This document shows, one piece after another, positions 19,649 to 26,998 of a stretch of 64,000 bases of DNA. The notes beneath the pieces were generated by a model, which was given only the letters and a program-made list of their open reading frames with translations, had not been told where the DNA came from and did not search any database. Source of the DNA: Vibrio coralliirubri (GTDB lineage Bacteria > Pseudomonadota > Gammaproteobacteria > Enterobacterales > Vibrionaceae); the NCBI RefSeq assembly GCF_024347375.1, contig NZ_AP025470.1, positions 2,666,001 through 2,730,000 on the forward strand. The letters are read 5' to 3'. A program made the translations under genes and the position numbers. Each line of letters begins with the position of its first letter. Position 1 is the stretch's first letter.

Positions 19649-20377
19649 TCAGTGTTCATACTGAACAGGCACAGCGAGAATATAGCCATTACCGCGCATG
19701 GTTTTGATGTAGTGAGGATACTTGCCACTGTCGCCCAGCCGACTTCTCAGGCGACTAAGCTGCACATCAATGCCACGTTCAAAAGGCAACGCTTCGCGGC
19801 CTCTGGTGGCGAAAGAGATGGTGTCACGGTCAAGAACTTCGTTGGGGCGAGTTAAGAACAACATCAACAGAGAAAAATCACTGCCCGACAAATCCATCTC
19901 TTCCGAGTGTTCATTGTGGGAAATTCGATGCGCTAACGTATCAAGCGTCCAATCACCAAAAATGATTTGCTTTGGCAGAGCATCACTTGGCTTGTCATCA
20001 ACCACTTGAACGCGGCGTAATAACGCTTTGATACGCGCCATTAACTGGCGAGGGCTAAACGGCTTGGCGATGTAGTCATCGGCACCAATTTCTAAACCAA
20101 TGATCTGGTCGGTTTCATCCGATACCGCAGTCAGCATGATGATAGGCACATTCGATTGCTTACGGACGCGTTGACACAGGGTAAAACCATCGTCACCGGG
20201 TAGCATAACATCGAGCAGAATCAGGTCTGGATAACCTTGGCTTTGCAGGTGGGTTTCTAATTCAACACCGTCTCCAACAGAAGAGACATCGAAGCCCGAT
20301 TTTGTGAGGTACTCTTCCAGCAGCTCGCGGATTTCTTGATCATCATCCACCACGAGAATTCGAGTATTTGTTGGCAT
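19649..20377 (-). CDS. OmpR/PhoB-family response regulator
   Basis: The 242-residue regulator has a receiver domain with Asp56 as phosphorylation site (LILLDVMLPGDDG), the acidic pair DD near residue 11 and Lys in IAKPFSP, followed by a winged-helix DNA-binding domain (about 135-238, ending YIKTMRGNGYIL). The order regulator - kinase - sugar importer on one strand suggests it controls the importer, as GltR does in Pseudomonas. The kinase starts 45 bp after the regulator ends. Confidence 0.92.
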   Translation of the reverse strand: MPTNTRILVVDDDQEIRELLEEYLTKSGFDVSSVGDGVELETHLQSQGYPDLILLDVMLPGDDGFTLCQRVRKQSNVPIIMLTAVSDETDQIIGLEIGADDYIAKPFSPRQLMARIKALLRRVQVVDDKPSDALPKQIIFGDWTLDTLAHRISHNEHSEEMDLSGSDFSLLMLFLTRPNEVLDRDTISFATRGREALPFERGIDVQLSRLRSRLGDSGKYPHYIKTMRGNGYILAVPVQYEH

Positions 20378-20479
20378 CGCCCAAACCTATTAAATTTACA
20401 ACTTATTCACATAGTGTATAGGCTGGCCGATTGTTTGATTATTGACATGTTTGTAAAGTTAGAAGAACAAACAGATAAA

Positions 20480-20497
20480 GATCACAACTTAGTGACC
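20480..20497 (-). terminator. Weak possible terminator downstream of selO
   Basis: A 6-bp imperfect hairpin (GATCAC / GTGACC on the plus strand, one G-T pair) is followed on the minus strand by a T-rich stretch. It is the only terminator-like structure between selO and the response regulator gene. Confidence 0.3.
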
Positions 20498-20532
20498 TCT
20501 ACCTGCATTTTGACGACTTAATCCGCTACTCG

Positions 20533-20617
20533 TTGGTTATAACGTACAATGGATTATCACGTACAATTGGTTATCAAGAGCAGTCGATTGTCATGAGTAG
20601 CTGATTATGACGAGCAG
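20533..20617. repeat. Degenerate 17-bp tandem repeat, five units, at the 3' end of selO
   Basis: Five consecutive 17-bp units run from the intergenic region into the last codons of selO. Plus-strand units begin at 20533, 20550, 20567, 20584 and 20601; the approximate consensus is TTGATTATCACGAGCAG. Units differ at 3-7 positions. Confidence 0.65.
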
Positions 20618-22062
20618 CTGATCTCCATCGCTTTGCCCCACTCAGGAGGTAGAGCCGCAAGATGTTCATAGTCTGGGTGTTCCGCGTAAGGGTCTGCAAG
20701 TACCACCATCAAAGCGTCAATGTCGCTGCTATCACCGCGCTCTGCTTTATCTATCGCCAGTTGAGCAAGGTAATTTCTGAGGATGTATTTCGGATTTACC
20801 TGCCTCATCTTTTCGCAGCGCTCTGCCACTGAGCTCTCTTCCAGTTCGCAACGTTGTAAGTAGTTATCTACCCACAGTTTTGCTGCATCTCGGTCGATAA
20901 CCAAATCAATCACTTCTTGTGGCGACAAGGTGTCTAGGTTCGATAGCGTTCTAAAGAACCTTGGATAGTCGACTTTATTTTGCGACATCAGCTCGAACAT
21001 AGATTCAAACAAACGACTGTCACCTTCTTGTTTCGAAAGTAGCCCCAACTTACGACGCATCATCTGACTAAAATAACCGTTCATTTGCGGTTCGTACTGC
21101 TCTAAAGCCGCCTCTAAATCGGCCTTATCCACCAGCGGAGAAAGTGAGTGCGCCAGTGCCGACAGGTTCCATAAACCTATTCTTGGTTGCTGGTTGAAGG
21201 CATAGCGCCCTTGGTAATCCGAGTGATTACAGATCAAGCGAGGGTCGTATTCGTCAAGAAACGCGAACGGACCGTAATCGAAAGTTTGCCCGATGATCGA
21301 CATGTTATCGGTGTTCATCACGCCATGAGCAAAACCATTCGCTTGCCACAACGCGACCATTTCCGCAGTGCGATCGACAATCTCATTAAACATGGCAGCG
21401 TAGGGCTTCTCTTGATCAAGGCATTTCGGGAAGTGCCATTCGATGACTTTATCAGCCAGTAATTTATGTTCTGCCAACTGATTGGTGTAAAACAGATGTT
21501 CAAAGTGACCAAATCGAATGTGGGATTCGGCAGCACGCACCAGTAGCGCCCCCCACTCTTGCTTCTCACGATAAACCGGCGTGTCACTGGTCATCATGGC
21601 TAATGCACGCGTGGTTGGGATGTTGAGCCCCGCCATCGCTTCGCTACATAAGTACTCACGAACCGTTGATCGAATAACAGCGCGTCCATCGCCCATGCGA
21701 GAATAAGGTGTTTTACCTGCACCTTTGAGGTGTAAATCGAACGTTTCGCCACTTTTCGCGACAACTTGAGCTAATAACAGCCCTCTTCCATCACCTAAAT
21801 CCGGATTATAAGAACCAAACTGGTGGCCTGCGTACTTCATTGCTACAGGCGAAAACTGCTCAGGTTCAACATTGCCAGATAACGTTTCAAGCAACTCCTC
21901 GGAAGCATCATCAAATGACGGAAAGCCGAGTTCATCCGCAAGCTTATGGTTCCATGCGAGCCATTGAACACTGTTTAGCGGTGTAGGTTGAATTGGGGTA
22001 TAGAACAGTCGAGGTAATGCAGTAAATCGATTGTTAAATGAAATAGAATCCCAGACAGACAT
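20605..22062 (-). CDS. selO: Protein adenylyltransferase SelO (YdiU family)
   Basis: SelO is a pseudokinase-fold enzyme that transfers AMP from ATP to Ser/Thr/Tyr of target proteins and is linked to redox stress. The family signatures are present: [19 protein letters not shown] near the N-terminus, the glycine-rich [18 protein letters not shown], and [13 protein letters not shown] with the metal-binding DYGPF. I place the start at 22062 ([13 protein letters not shown], 485 residues) because homologues begin there; the frame stays open to 22116. The C-terminus ends CSS, as in bacterial SelO with a redox-active Cys. Its last codons overlap a tandem repeat. The gene appears monocistronic. Confidence 0.93.
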   Translation of the reverse strand: MSVWDSISFNNRFTALPRLFYTPIQPTPLNSVQWLAWNHKLADELGFPSFDDASEELLETLSGNVEPEQFSPVAMKYAGHQFGSYNPDLGDGRGLLLAQVVAKSGETFDLHLKGAGKTPYSRMGDGRAVIRSTVREYLCSEAMAGLNIPTTRALAMMTSDTPVYREKQEWGALLVRAAESHIRFGHFEHLFYTNQLAEHKLLADKVIEWHFPKCLDQEKPYAAMFNEIVDRTAEMVALWQANGFAHGVMNTDNMSIIGQTFDYGPFAFLDEYDPRLICNHSDYQGRYAFNQQPRIGLWNLSALAHSLSPLVDKADLEAALEQYEPQMNGYFSQMMRRKLGLLSKQEGDSRLFESMFELMSQNKVDYPRFFRTLSNLDTLSPQEVIDLVIDRDAAKLWVDNYLQRCELEESSVAERCEKMRQVNPKYILRNYLAQLAIDKAERGDSSDIDALMVVLADPYAEHPDYEHLAALPPEWGKAMEISCSS

Positions 22063-22392
22063 GAGAGATACACTGTAGATAAAAGATAACTTAAGATTAT
22101 CACAGTTTCGTAACAACTTCAGAAGTGCGATGGCGCTTGTTTATAGAGATAAGGTGACAAACTAGTCCACGGAAAGAAAGTGGCGAATTTAGGGGTAGAA
22201 GACGACTACGAAAAAGTGACAACTAGGAGTAAATTACTGGAGGAGGCTTACTAGAAAAAGATGACTAAGAAAAAGTTAAGTGGCTAGCCTGATGAGAAAA
22301 GCCACATTTATAAGAGAAAGAGTTCTGACTTTGAAGACTTTTTAACAAGTGATTTCATAATAAAAACTAAAAATATAGAGCCATGAAGCTGA
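22063..22392. other. Intergenic stretch without a recognisable gene
   Basis: Between selO and the small ORF there is AT-rich sequence with several loosely similar AAAAAGTGACAACTA-like segments but no ORF with a credible start, no strong hairpin and no RNA motif that I recognise. Confidence 0.5.
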
Positions 22393-22494
22393 CTACATTA
22401 GAGCAAGAATACCCACTAGAGAAAGGGTAGAGAAAATCCAAGTACGACTGATTACGCCAAAGTTACTGTGTTGAATCATTTCTTGATGCTGCAT
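22393..22494 (-). CDS. Candidate small membrane protein, 33 residues
   Basis: This short ORF begins MQHQEMIQHSNFGVISRTW and continues with a hydrophobic segment (IFSTLSLVGILALM), so it reads as a single-pass inner-membrane peptide with a polar N-terminus. It is preceded by AAGGAG at 6 nt, among the best ribosome binding sites in the window. A plausible promoter lies just upstream on the same strand: TATATT at 22529-22534 and TTGCTG at 22553-22558, spacer 18. I do not recognise the family. Short hydrophobic ORFs also arise by chance, so conservation is the decisive test. Confidence 0.6.
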   Translation of the reverse strand: MQHQEMIQHSNFGVISRTWIFSTLSLVGILALM

Positions 22495-22528
22495 ATGTCT
22501 CTCCTTGAGAACGTGATGGTGTAACTAC

Positions 22529-22558
22529 AATATATCGGCTTTTCGCCAAAAGCAGCAA
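22529..22558 (-). promoter_or_regulatory. Putative sigma-70 promoter for the 33-aa ORF
   Basis: On the minus strand the -35-like TTGCTG and -10 TATATT (5 of 6) are spaced 18 bp. The predicted start is near 22522, leaving a leader of about 28 nt. Confidence 0.4.
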
Positions 22559-22633
22559 GCACATTAATATTAACCTTTTATGACAGCATCAAGAACATTC
22601 TGTAATTATTCACCTCTCTGATAAAACAGAAAG

Positions 22634-23275
22634 TTATGCTCGACTGGTCGTCGAAAGCAGTGCACCAGCCCCAATAAAGACACCTCCAGTGACACGATTA
22701 AAGACCTTAGCTCGGCCTTTCGCAAACAACCAATTTGACGACTTCGCCCCCAAGTAGGCGTACACCAGTAACCAAGACAACTCCATCACTGCGAAGGTCA
22801 AAGCAAACACGGTAAACTGGGGAACCAGAGCGATCGATGGGTCAATAAATTGAGGAAAAAGTGCGGTAAAAAACAGGATAGCTTTGGGGTTACTCGCGCC
22901 AACAATAAAGCCACTTAGGTAATGCTGCGCAGCACTTTCTTTGACAGTTCGAGAGCCGCCTTGTTGACCCGGTAACTTGTCATAATCTTGTTGGCTAGAG
23001 CGCAGAGATTTCCAGCCGAGGAAGATTAGATAAGCCGCACCAGTCCATTTTATGACATTAAATACCACTTCAGACGAAGCAATAATTACCCCTAGTCCGG
23101 TAAACGATAAGGTTAGAATGCCAGTAATCGCAGTTAAGCTGCCCAAGGCGGTAAATATCGATAATTTAAAGCCAGATTGCACACCTTTGGTCATGCACAA
23201 TAGAGAACTTGGGCCTGGTGATGCCGTTAAGATCAGCACCGCTAGTAAATAATAAATCCATGTATCAAAGCTCAT
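22634..23275 (-). CDS. LysE/RhtB-family amino acid exporter
   Basis: The 213-residue inner-membrane protein has the LysE/RhtB layout of about six hydrophobic segments, with the signature start ASPGPSSLLCMTKGVQSGFK near residue 18 and GASNPKAILFFTALFPQF in the middle. Members export amino acids such as homoserine, threonine or lysine; the substrate here cannot be told from sequence. A strong AAGGAGGA precedes the ATG. Monocistronic. Confidence 0.88.
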   Translation of the reverse strand: MSFDTWIYYLLAVLILTASPGPSSLLCMTKGVQSGFKLSIFTALGSLTAITGILTLSFTGLGVIIASSEVVFNVIKWTGAAYLIFLGWKSLRSSQQDYDKLPGQQGGSRTVKESAAQHYLSGFIVGASNPKAILFFTALFPQFIDPSIALVPQFTVFALTFAVMELSWLLVYAYLGAKSSNWLFAKGRAKVFNRVTGGVFIGAGALLSTTSRA

Positions 23276-23404
23276 CGTGAATCCTCCTTAACTCACTAAA
23301 ACGACTAAATATCAAACACCAATATGTAATAAGCCCTCATATTAATCAACTAAATATTGCGCTGAACGTCTTCGATATAAATGCAAACATCTTTAATCTA
23401 GGCA

Positions 23405-23436
23405 ATAAAAAACGCCATGCAACAATGCATGGCGTT
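23405..23436 (-). terminator. Strong intrinsic terminator downstream of prmB
   Basis: The perfect 11-bp stem AACGCCATGCA / TGCATGGCGTT with loop ACAA is followed on the minus strand by a T-run. It ends transcription arriving from prmB before the exporter gene. Confidence 0.9.
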
Positions 23437-23466
23437 TAAATAAAAACGTTTCAAATCGAACGTCTT

Positions 23467-23533
23467 ACTAGGTTTCAGGTTCTAAGCTTACAGCCCTAAG
23501 ATAGGGGCGCGAACCTAATAATTGAAACCTAGT
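23467..23533. repeat. Long imperfect inverted repeat at the 3' end of prmB
   Basis: ACTAGGTTTC (23467) pairs with GAAACCTAGT (23524-23533), AGGTTC (23477) with GAACCT (23511), and an inner CCCTA/TAGGG hairpin fills the loop. The right arm overlaps the prmB stop. The structure is separate from the downstream terminator. Confidence 0.6.
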
Positions 23534-24461
23534 CTTTGTAGATAGAGAACTCATCAGCGCAAGCAACAAGCTGCTCACGAGTGATCATGAATACGCCATG
23601 ACCACCGTTAGAGAATTCAATCCAAGTGAATGGAATCTCTGGGTACTGATCCATCATATGAACCATTGAGTTACCAACTTCACAGATAAGAATACCGTCG
23701 TCAGTTAGGTAGTCTGGTGCGTTAGCTAAGATGCGACGAACCAATTTCAGACCGTCTGTACCCGCAGCTAGGCCAAGTTCTGGCTCGTGAGTAAACTCAT
23801 CTGGTAGGCTGTTCATATCTTCTTCGTCCACGTAAGGTGGGTTAGATACGATCAGGTTGTATTTCTCTTTTGGCAAATCACGGAAAAGATCTGAACGGAT
23901 TGGGAACACTTGCTGCTCCATGCCGTGATCTTGTACGTTCTGCTCTGCAACTTGCAATGCGTCGGTAGAGATATCAATCGCATCTACTTCAGCGTCAGGG
24001 AATGCGTGAGCACAAGCAATAGCGATACAACCACTACCCGTACACATATCCATGATGCGAGTTGGCTCTTCAGTTAACCAAGGTTGGAATTGAGCTTCGA
24101 TCAGCTCACCAATTGGCGAACGAGGCACAAGAACGCGTTCATCAACGAAGAACTCAAGACCACAGAACCAAGCTTTGTTGGTTAGGTAAGCCGTTGGTGT
24201 ACGATCATTAATACGCTTGATTACGCGCTCAACAATACGCAGACGTTCGCTGCTCGTTAGACGAGAGTTCATCACATGCGAAGGAACATCAATCGGCAGA
24301 TAAAGAGTAGGTAAGATAAGTTGTACTGCCTCATCCCACGCGTTATCAGTGCCGTGACCATAAAATAGGCCCGCTGCGTTAAAGCGGCTAACAGTCCAAC
24401 GAATCACATCTTGAAGCGTGTGTAGTTCTGATACCGCTTCTTCTACAAAAATCTTATCCAA
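23529..24461 (-). CDS. prmB: Ribosomal protein L3 N5-glutamine methyltransferase PrmB
   Basis: The 310-residue SAM-dependent methyltransferase modifies a glutamine of ribosomal protein uL3 in the cytoplasm. The SAM motif reads [11 protein letters not shown] and the catalytic tetrapeptide NPPY is present ([13 protein letters not shown]). The start is TTG at 24461, preceded by GGAG with 6-nt spacing; no better start fits the family N-terminus. It is divergent from smrB with a 62-bp shared promoter region, the usual prmB/smrB arrangement in gammaproteobacteria. Confidence 0.94.
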   Translation of the reverse strand: MDKIFVEEAVSELHTLQDVIRWTVSRFNAAGLFYGHGTDNAWDEAVQLILPTLYLPIDVPSHVMNSRLTSSERLRIVERVIKRINDRTPTAYLTNKAWFCGLEFFVDERVLVPRSPIGELIEAQFQPWLTEEPTRIMDMCTGSGCIAIACAHAFPDAEVDAIDISTDALQVAEQNVQDHGMEQQVFPIRSDLFRDLPKEKYNLIVSNPPYVDEEDMNSLPDEFTHEPELGLAAGTDGLKLVRRILANAPDYLTDDGILICEVGNSMVHMMDQYPEIPFTWIEFSNGGHGVFMITREQLVACADEFSIYKD

Positions 24462-24523
24462 AATTGTCTCCGAAAAGCGCTACAATACTGCTAATTACGT
24501 TTCTAATTAGAATTCATAACCTG

Positions 24524-25054
24524 ATGAGCAAAAAAGACACCGACTTCGATGACGATTTCGCCCTGTTCAACGATGCAGTAAAGGGCGTTAAAAAGTTGCA
24601 ACAGGATACCATAGTCCAGCAGCCAAAAAGAAATGCCAAGCAAAAAGAAATTACTCGAACGGCAAGACAAGCCAGTGATAGCGAGTTTTATTTCTCGGAT
24701 GAGTTCATTCCGCATCTTAGCGAAGACGGTCCGACACGTTATGCGCGTGATGATGTCTCTAAATATGAGGTCAAGCGCCTACGTCGTGGTGTCTACGTGC
24801 CTGACGTGTATCTCGATATGCATGGTATGACTCAACAAGAAGCCAAACGTGAGCTGGGCGCGATGATTGCGCACTGCGTGAAAGAGAGCGTGGCGTGTGC
24901 CTGTGTTCAGCACGGTATCGGTAAACACATCCTTAAACAGAAGGTGCCTTTGTGGTTAGCACAGCACCCAGATGTGATGGCTTTCCACCAAGCGCCGTTA
25001 GAGTTTGGCGGCAATGGCGCGCTGTTAGTCTTGCTTTCGGTTCCTGAGAAATAA
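24524..25054 (+). CDS. smrB: Ribosome rescue endonuclease SmrB
   Basis: The 176-residue protein carries a C-terminal Smr domain (about 95-175) with LDMHGMTQQEAK and GIGKHILK, the sequence hallmarks of the nuclease that cleaves mRNA between collided ribosomes. I start it at 24524 (MSKKDTDFDDDF), which gives the usual family length; an upstream in-frame ATG at 24464 lies in the shared promoter region. The N-terminal basic/acidic linker is typical. Confidence 0.92.
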   Translation: MSKKDTDFDDDFALFNDAVKGVKKLQQDTIVQQPKRNAKQKEITRTARQASDSEFYFSDEFIPHLSEDGPTRYARDDVSKYEVKRLRRGVYVPDVYLDMHGMTQQEAKRELGAMIAHCVKESVACACVQHGIGKHILKQKVPLWLAQHPDVMAFHQAPLEFGGNGALLVLLSVPEK

Positions 25055-25090
25055 TTCTGGTTTACGAATTCTCTCTCACCAAAAAACAAC

Positions 25091-25123
25091 AAAGGGCATC
25101 CCAATCATATTGAGATGCCCTTT
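25091..25123. terminator. Bidirectional terminator between smrB and sixA
   Basis: The 10-bp stem AAAGGGCATC / GATGCCCTTT, with an inner CAAT/ATTG stem, lies between two convergent genes. Confidence 0.9.
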
Positions 25124-25165
25124 CTAATTGTCTGCAACTTTGTCATCAAACAGAGCTCAACGAGC

Positions 25166-25630
25166 TTATGGATTGATGTTCCAAAGCAACTCACCTTTTT
25201 GTGTCTCAAGGTTGAAGTCGATACACGCTAGGCCCGAAGTGGGAAACATCGGCGGCGCCATGCCTGTTGCAAACTCTGCCGTTAGGTAGCCCACTAGAGG
25301 TAAATGAGAAACAAATAAAATGGTCTCTAGTTTTTCTACTTCAGCCATTGCTAAGGTCAAATCAAACACATCGTCGGACATTCCATAAGGCGTAATATCA
25401 TCACAGGTTTCAACTTTCTTTCCAGAAAACGCCTGAGAGATCTCTAACCACGTTTCTTGTGCCCTTAAATATGGGCTCACCAGCACTTTATCGAATTGAC
25501 TAATCCCCTGCTCATTTGCAGCTTGTGCCACTGCAAGAGAAGCCATTTTCCCGCGCTTGGTCAACGCTCGTTCTGCATCCGAGTTCGCAAAATGTTCTGC
25601 TTCACCGTGGCGCATAATGAATATTTTCAT
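25166..25630 (-). CDS. sixA: Phosphohistidine phosphatase SixA
   Basis: The 154-residue histidine-phosphatase-superfamily protein has the catalytic RHG motif with His8 (MRHGEAEHF) and the second conserved His in LFVSHLPLVGYL. SixA removes phosphate from His residues of phosphorelay or PTS-type proteins. The start at 25630 (MKIFIMRHG) is chosen because AGGA lies 6 nt upstream and homologues begin there; the frame extends to 25675 without a binding site. Confidence 0.92.
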   Translation of the reverse strand: MKIFIMRHGEAEHFANSDAERALTKRGKMASLAVAQAANEQGISQFDKVLVSPYLRAQETWLEISQAFSGKKVETCDDITPYGMSDDVFDLTLAMAEVEKLETILFVSHLPLVGYLTAEFATGMAPPMFPTSGLACIDFNLETQKGELLWNINP

Positions 25631-25774
25631 GTTCAATCCTGTCTTCGTAACATGTCGAAAGTCGATATATCCCATATATCAGCGAAACGCTACTTAGGTT
25701 TGGCTCTCAATCCAGAGAAACCGCAGTCAATATAAATAATTATATCAAGTCACTTGCCAAAGAGTTCGACTTTC

Positions 25775-25790
25775 TTAACAATCTTGTTAA
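25775..25790. promoter_or_regulatory. Perfect inverted repeat upstream of sixA
   Basis: TTAACAA-TC-TTGTTAA forms a 16-bp dyad between sixA and the insertion sequence. It could be an operator for sixA or for the originally divergent protease gene; no regulator is assigned. Confidence 0.35.
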
Positions 25791-25848
25791 AAGAAAATAA
25801 ATTACTGATAAAAATCGATAAAAGTGATTTAGAAATCGCCAAAAAGCA

Positions 25849-25857
25849 CTTCATATC
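25849..25857. repeat. Left target-site duplication of the insertion sequence
   Basis: CTTCATATC directly abuts the left end of the element and is repeated exactly at 26912-26920. Confidence 0.95.
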
Positions 25858-26911
25858 GGCTTTGTTGCGTAATTCAATGGAACTAAATCAAGAACCTACG
25901 ATCTGATCAGCTACCTCCACTCTATCTCGTAGTCCTATGCCTAAGCCTCGTTATAAAACAACCAACTGGAAGCAATACAACCGATCACTCATTAACCGTG
26001 GTTCTCTGACTTTTTGGATTGATGAAGAAGCAATAAGCGGATGGGCGCAAAGCAAACAGAATAAGCGCGGTAGGCCGCGTCGGTTCAGTGATTTAGCTAT
26101 CACGACAGCACTCATGGTCAAACGAGTTTTTTCTATGCCATTGAGAGCGCTGCAAGGATTTATCGACTCGATATTTAGGTTAGCCCATGTACCGTTAAGT
26201 TGTCCGCATTACACCTGCATCAGTCGTAGAGCCAAGCAAGTTGAGGTTTCATTTAAGACTAAAACGAGAGGAGCGATACAGCACCTAGCCATTGATGCTA
26301 CTGGCCTTAAGGTTTATGGCGAAGGTGAATGGAAAGTCAAAAAACATGGGACGGATGGCAAGCGTAGAGTCTGGCGAAAGCTGCATATTGCAGTCGATAC
26401 CAACACTCATGAGATCATTGCCGCCGAGCTAAGTTTATCGACGGTTACAGATGGAGAAGTACTCCCGAACTTACTGAAACAAACACGCCGAAGTATCCTT
26501 GAGGTGTCTGGTGATGGCGCTTACGACACGAGAGCGTGTCACGCTGCTATTAAGATTAAGGGAGCTATTGCGCTTATTCCCCCAAGAGAAGGGGCTGCCT
26601 TCTGGGAGCGTGGTCACCCTCGAAATCTCGCCGTGGGTTGCCAGAAATTATACGACTCAAATAAGTATTGGAAAGAGCGGTATGGATACCACAAACGTTC
26701 ACTCTCAGAAACAGCGATGTATCGAGTTAAACAGTTGCTAGGAGGGAAACTGAGCTTAAGAAATTACAATGCCCAGGTGGGTGAAACTTACGCGATGATA
26801 AAAGCGTTGAACAAGCTTACTGGGTTAGGTATGCCTGAAACTTGTCGTATTGACTAAGAAACAAGCGAAACGGGTTGGCTCTATCTCTAAATTTAATTAC
26901 GCAACAAAGCC
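25858..26911 (+). mobile_element. Complete IS5-family (IS903-group) insertion sequence
   Basis: The 1054-bp element has terminal inverted repeats that match perfectly over 17 bp (GGCTTTGTTGCGTAATT at the left; reverse complement ending at 26911). It contains one intact transposase gene and is flanked by identical 9-bp duplications. Size, GGCTTTGTTG terminus and 9-bp duplication are the hallmarks of the IS903 group. The lack of decay in ends, duplication and reading frame suggests recent insertion. It landed between sixA and the insulinase-type protease gene, 78 bp from the latter's start after the duplication. Confidence 0.97.
25937..26857 (+). CDS. IS5-family (IS903-group) transposase
   Basis: The 306-residue DDE transposase has its catalytic residues at Asp120 (LAIDATGLKVYG), Asp193 (SGDGAYDTRA) and Glu258 (KRSLSETAMYRVK), the last in the Y-(2)-R-(3)-E-like signature region of IS5 transposases. 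The N-terminal DUF4372/IS5-type DNA-binding part (TTNWKQYNRSLINRGSL) is complete. No frameshift or premature stop is seen, so the element looks mobile. Confidence 0.96.
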   Translation: MPKPRYKTTNWKQYNRSLINRGSLTFWIDEEAISGWAQSKQNKRGRPRRFSDLAITTALMVKRVFSMPLRALQGFIDSIFRLAHVPLSCPHYTCISRRAKQVEVSFKTKTRGAIQHLAIDATGLKVYGEGEWKVKKHGTDGKRRVWRKLHIAVDTNTHEIIAAELSLSTVTDGEVLPNLLKQTRRSILEVSGDGAYDTRACHAAIKIKGAIALIPPREGAAFWERGHPRNLAVGCQKLYDSNKYWKERYGYHKRSLSETAMYRVKQLLGGKLSLRNYNAQVGETYAMIKALNKLTGLGMPETCRID

Positions 26912-26920
26912 CTTCATATC
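26912..26920. repeat. Right target-site duplication of the insertion sequence
   Basis: CTTCATATC, identical to the copy at the left end. Confidence 0.95.
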
Positions 26921-26998
26921 CCAAAATATGATCACAAGGTTTGCACGCCGAATCATCGGGTACATAATTTAAAAACCACCTTCTCTGGAGATGCTCCT

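Noticed and set aside
23467..23533. Integron attC site
   Set aside because: The inverted repeat lacks the GTTRRRY / RYYYAAC core ends, and no cassette-like ORF or integrase is nearby.
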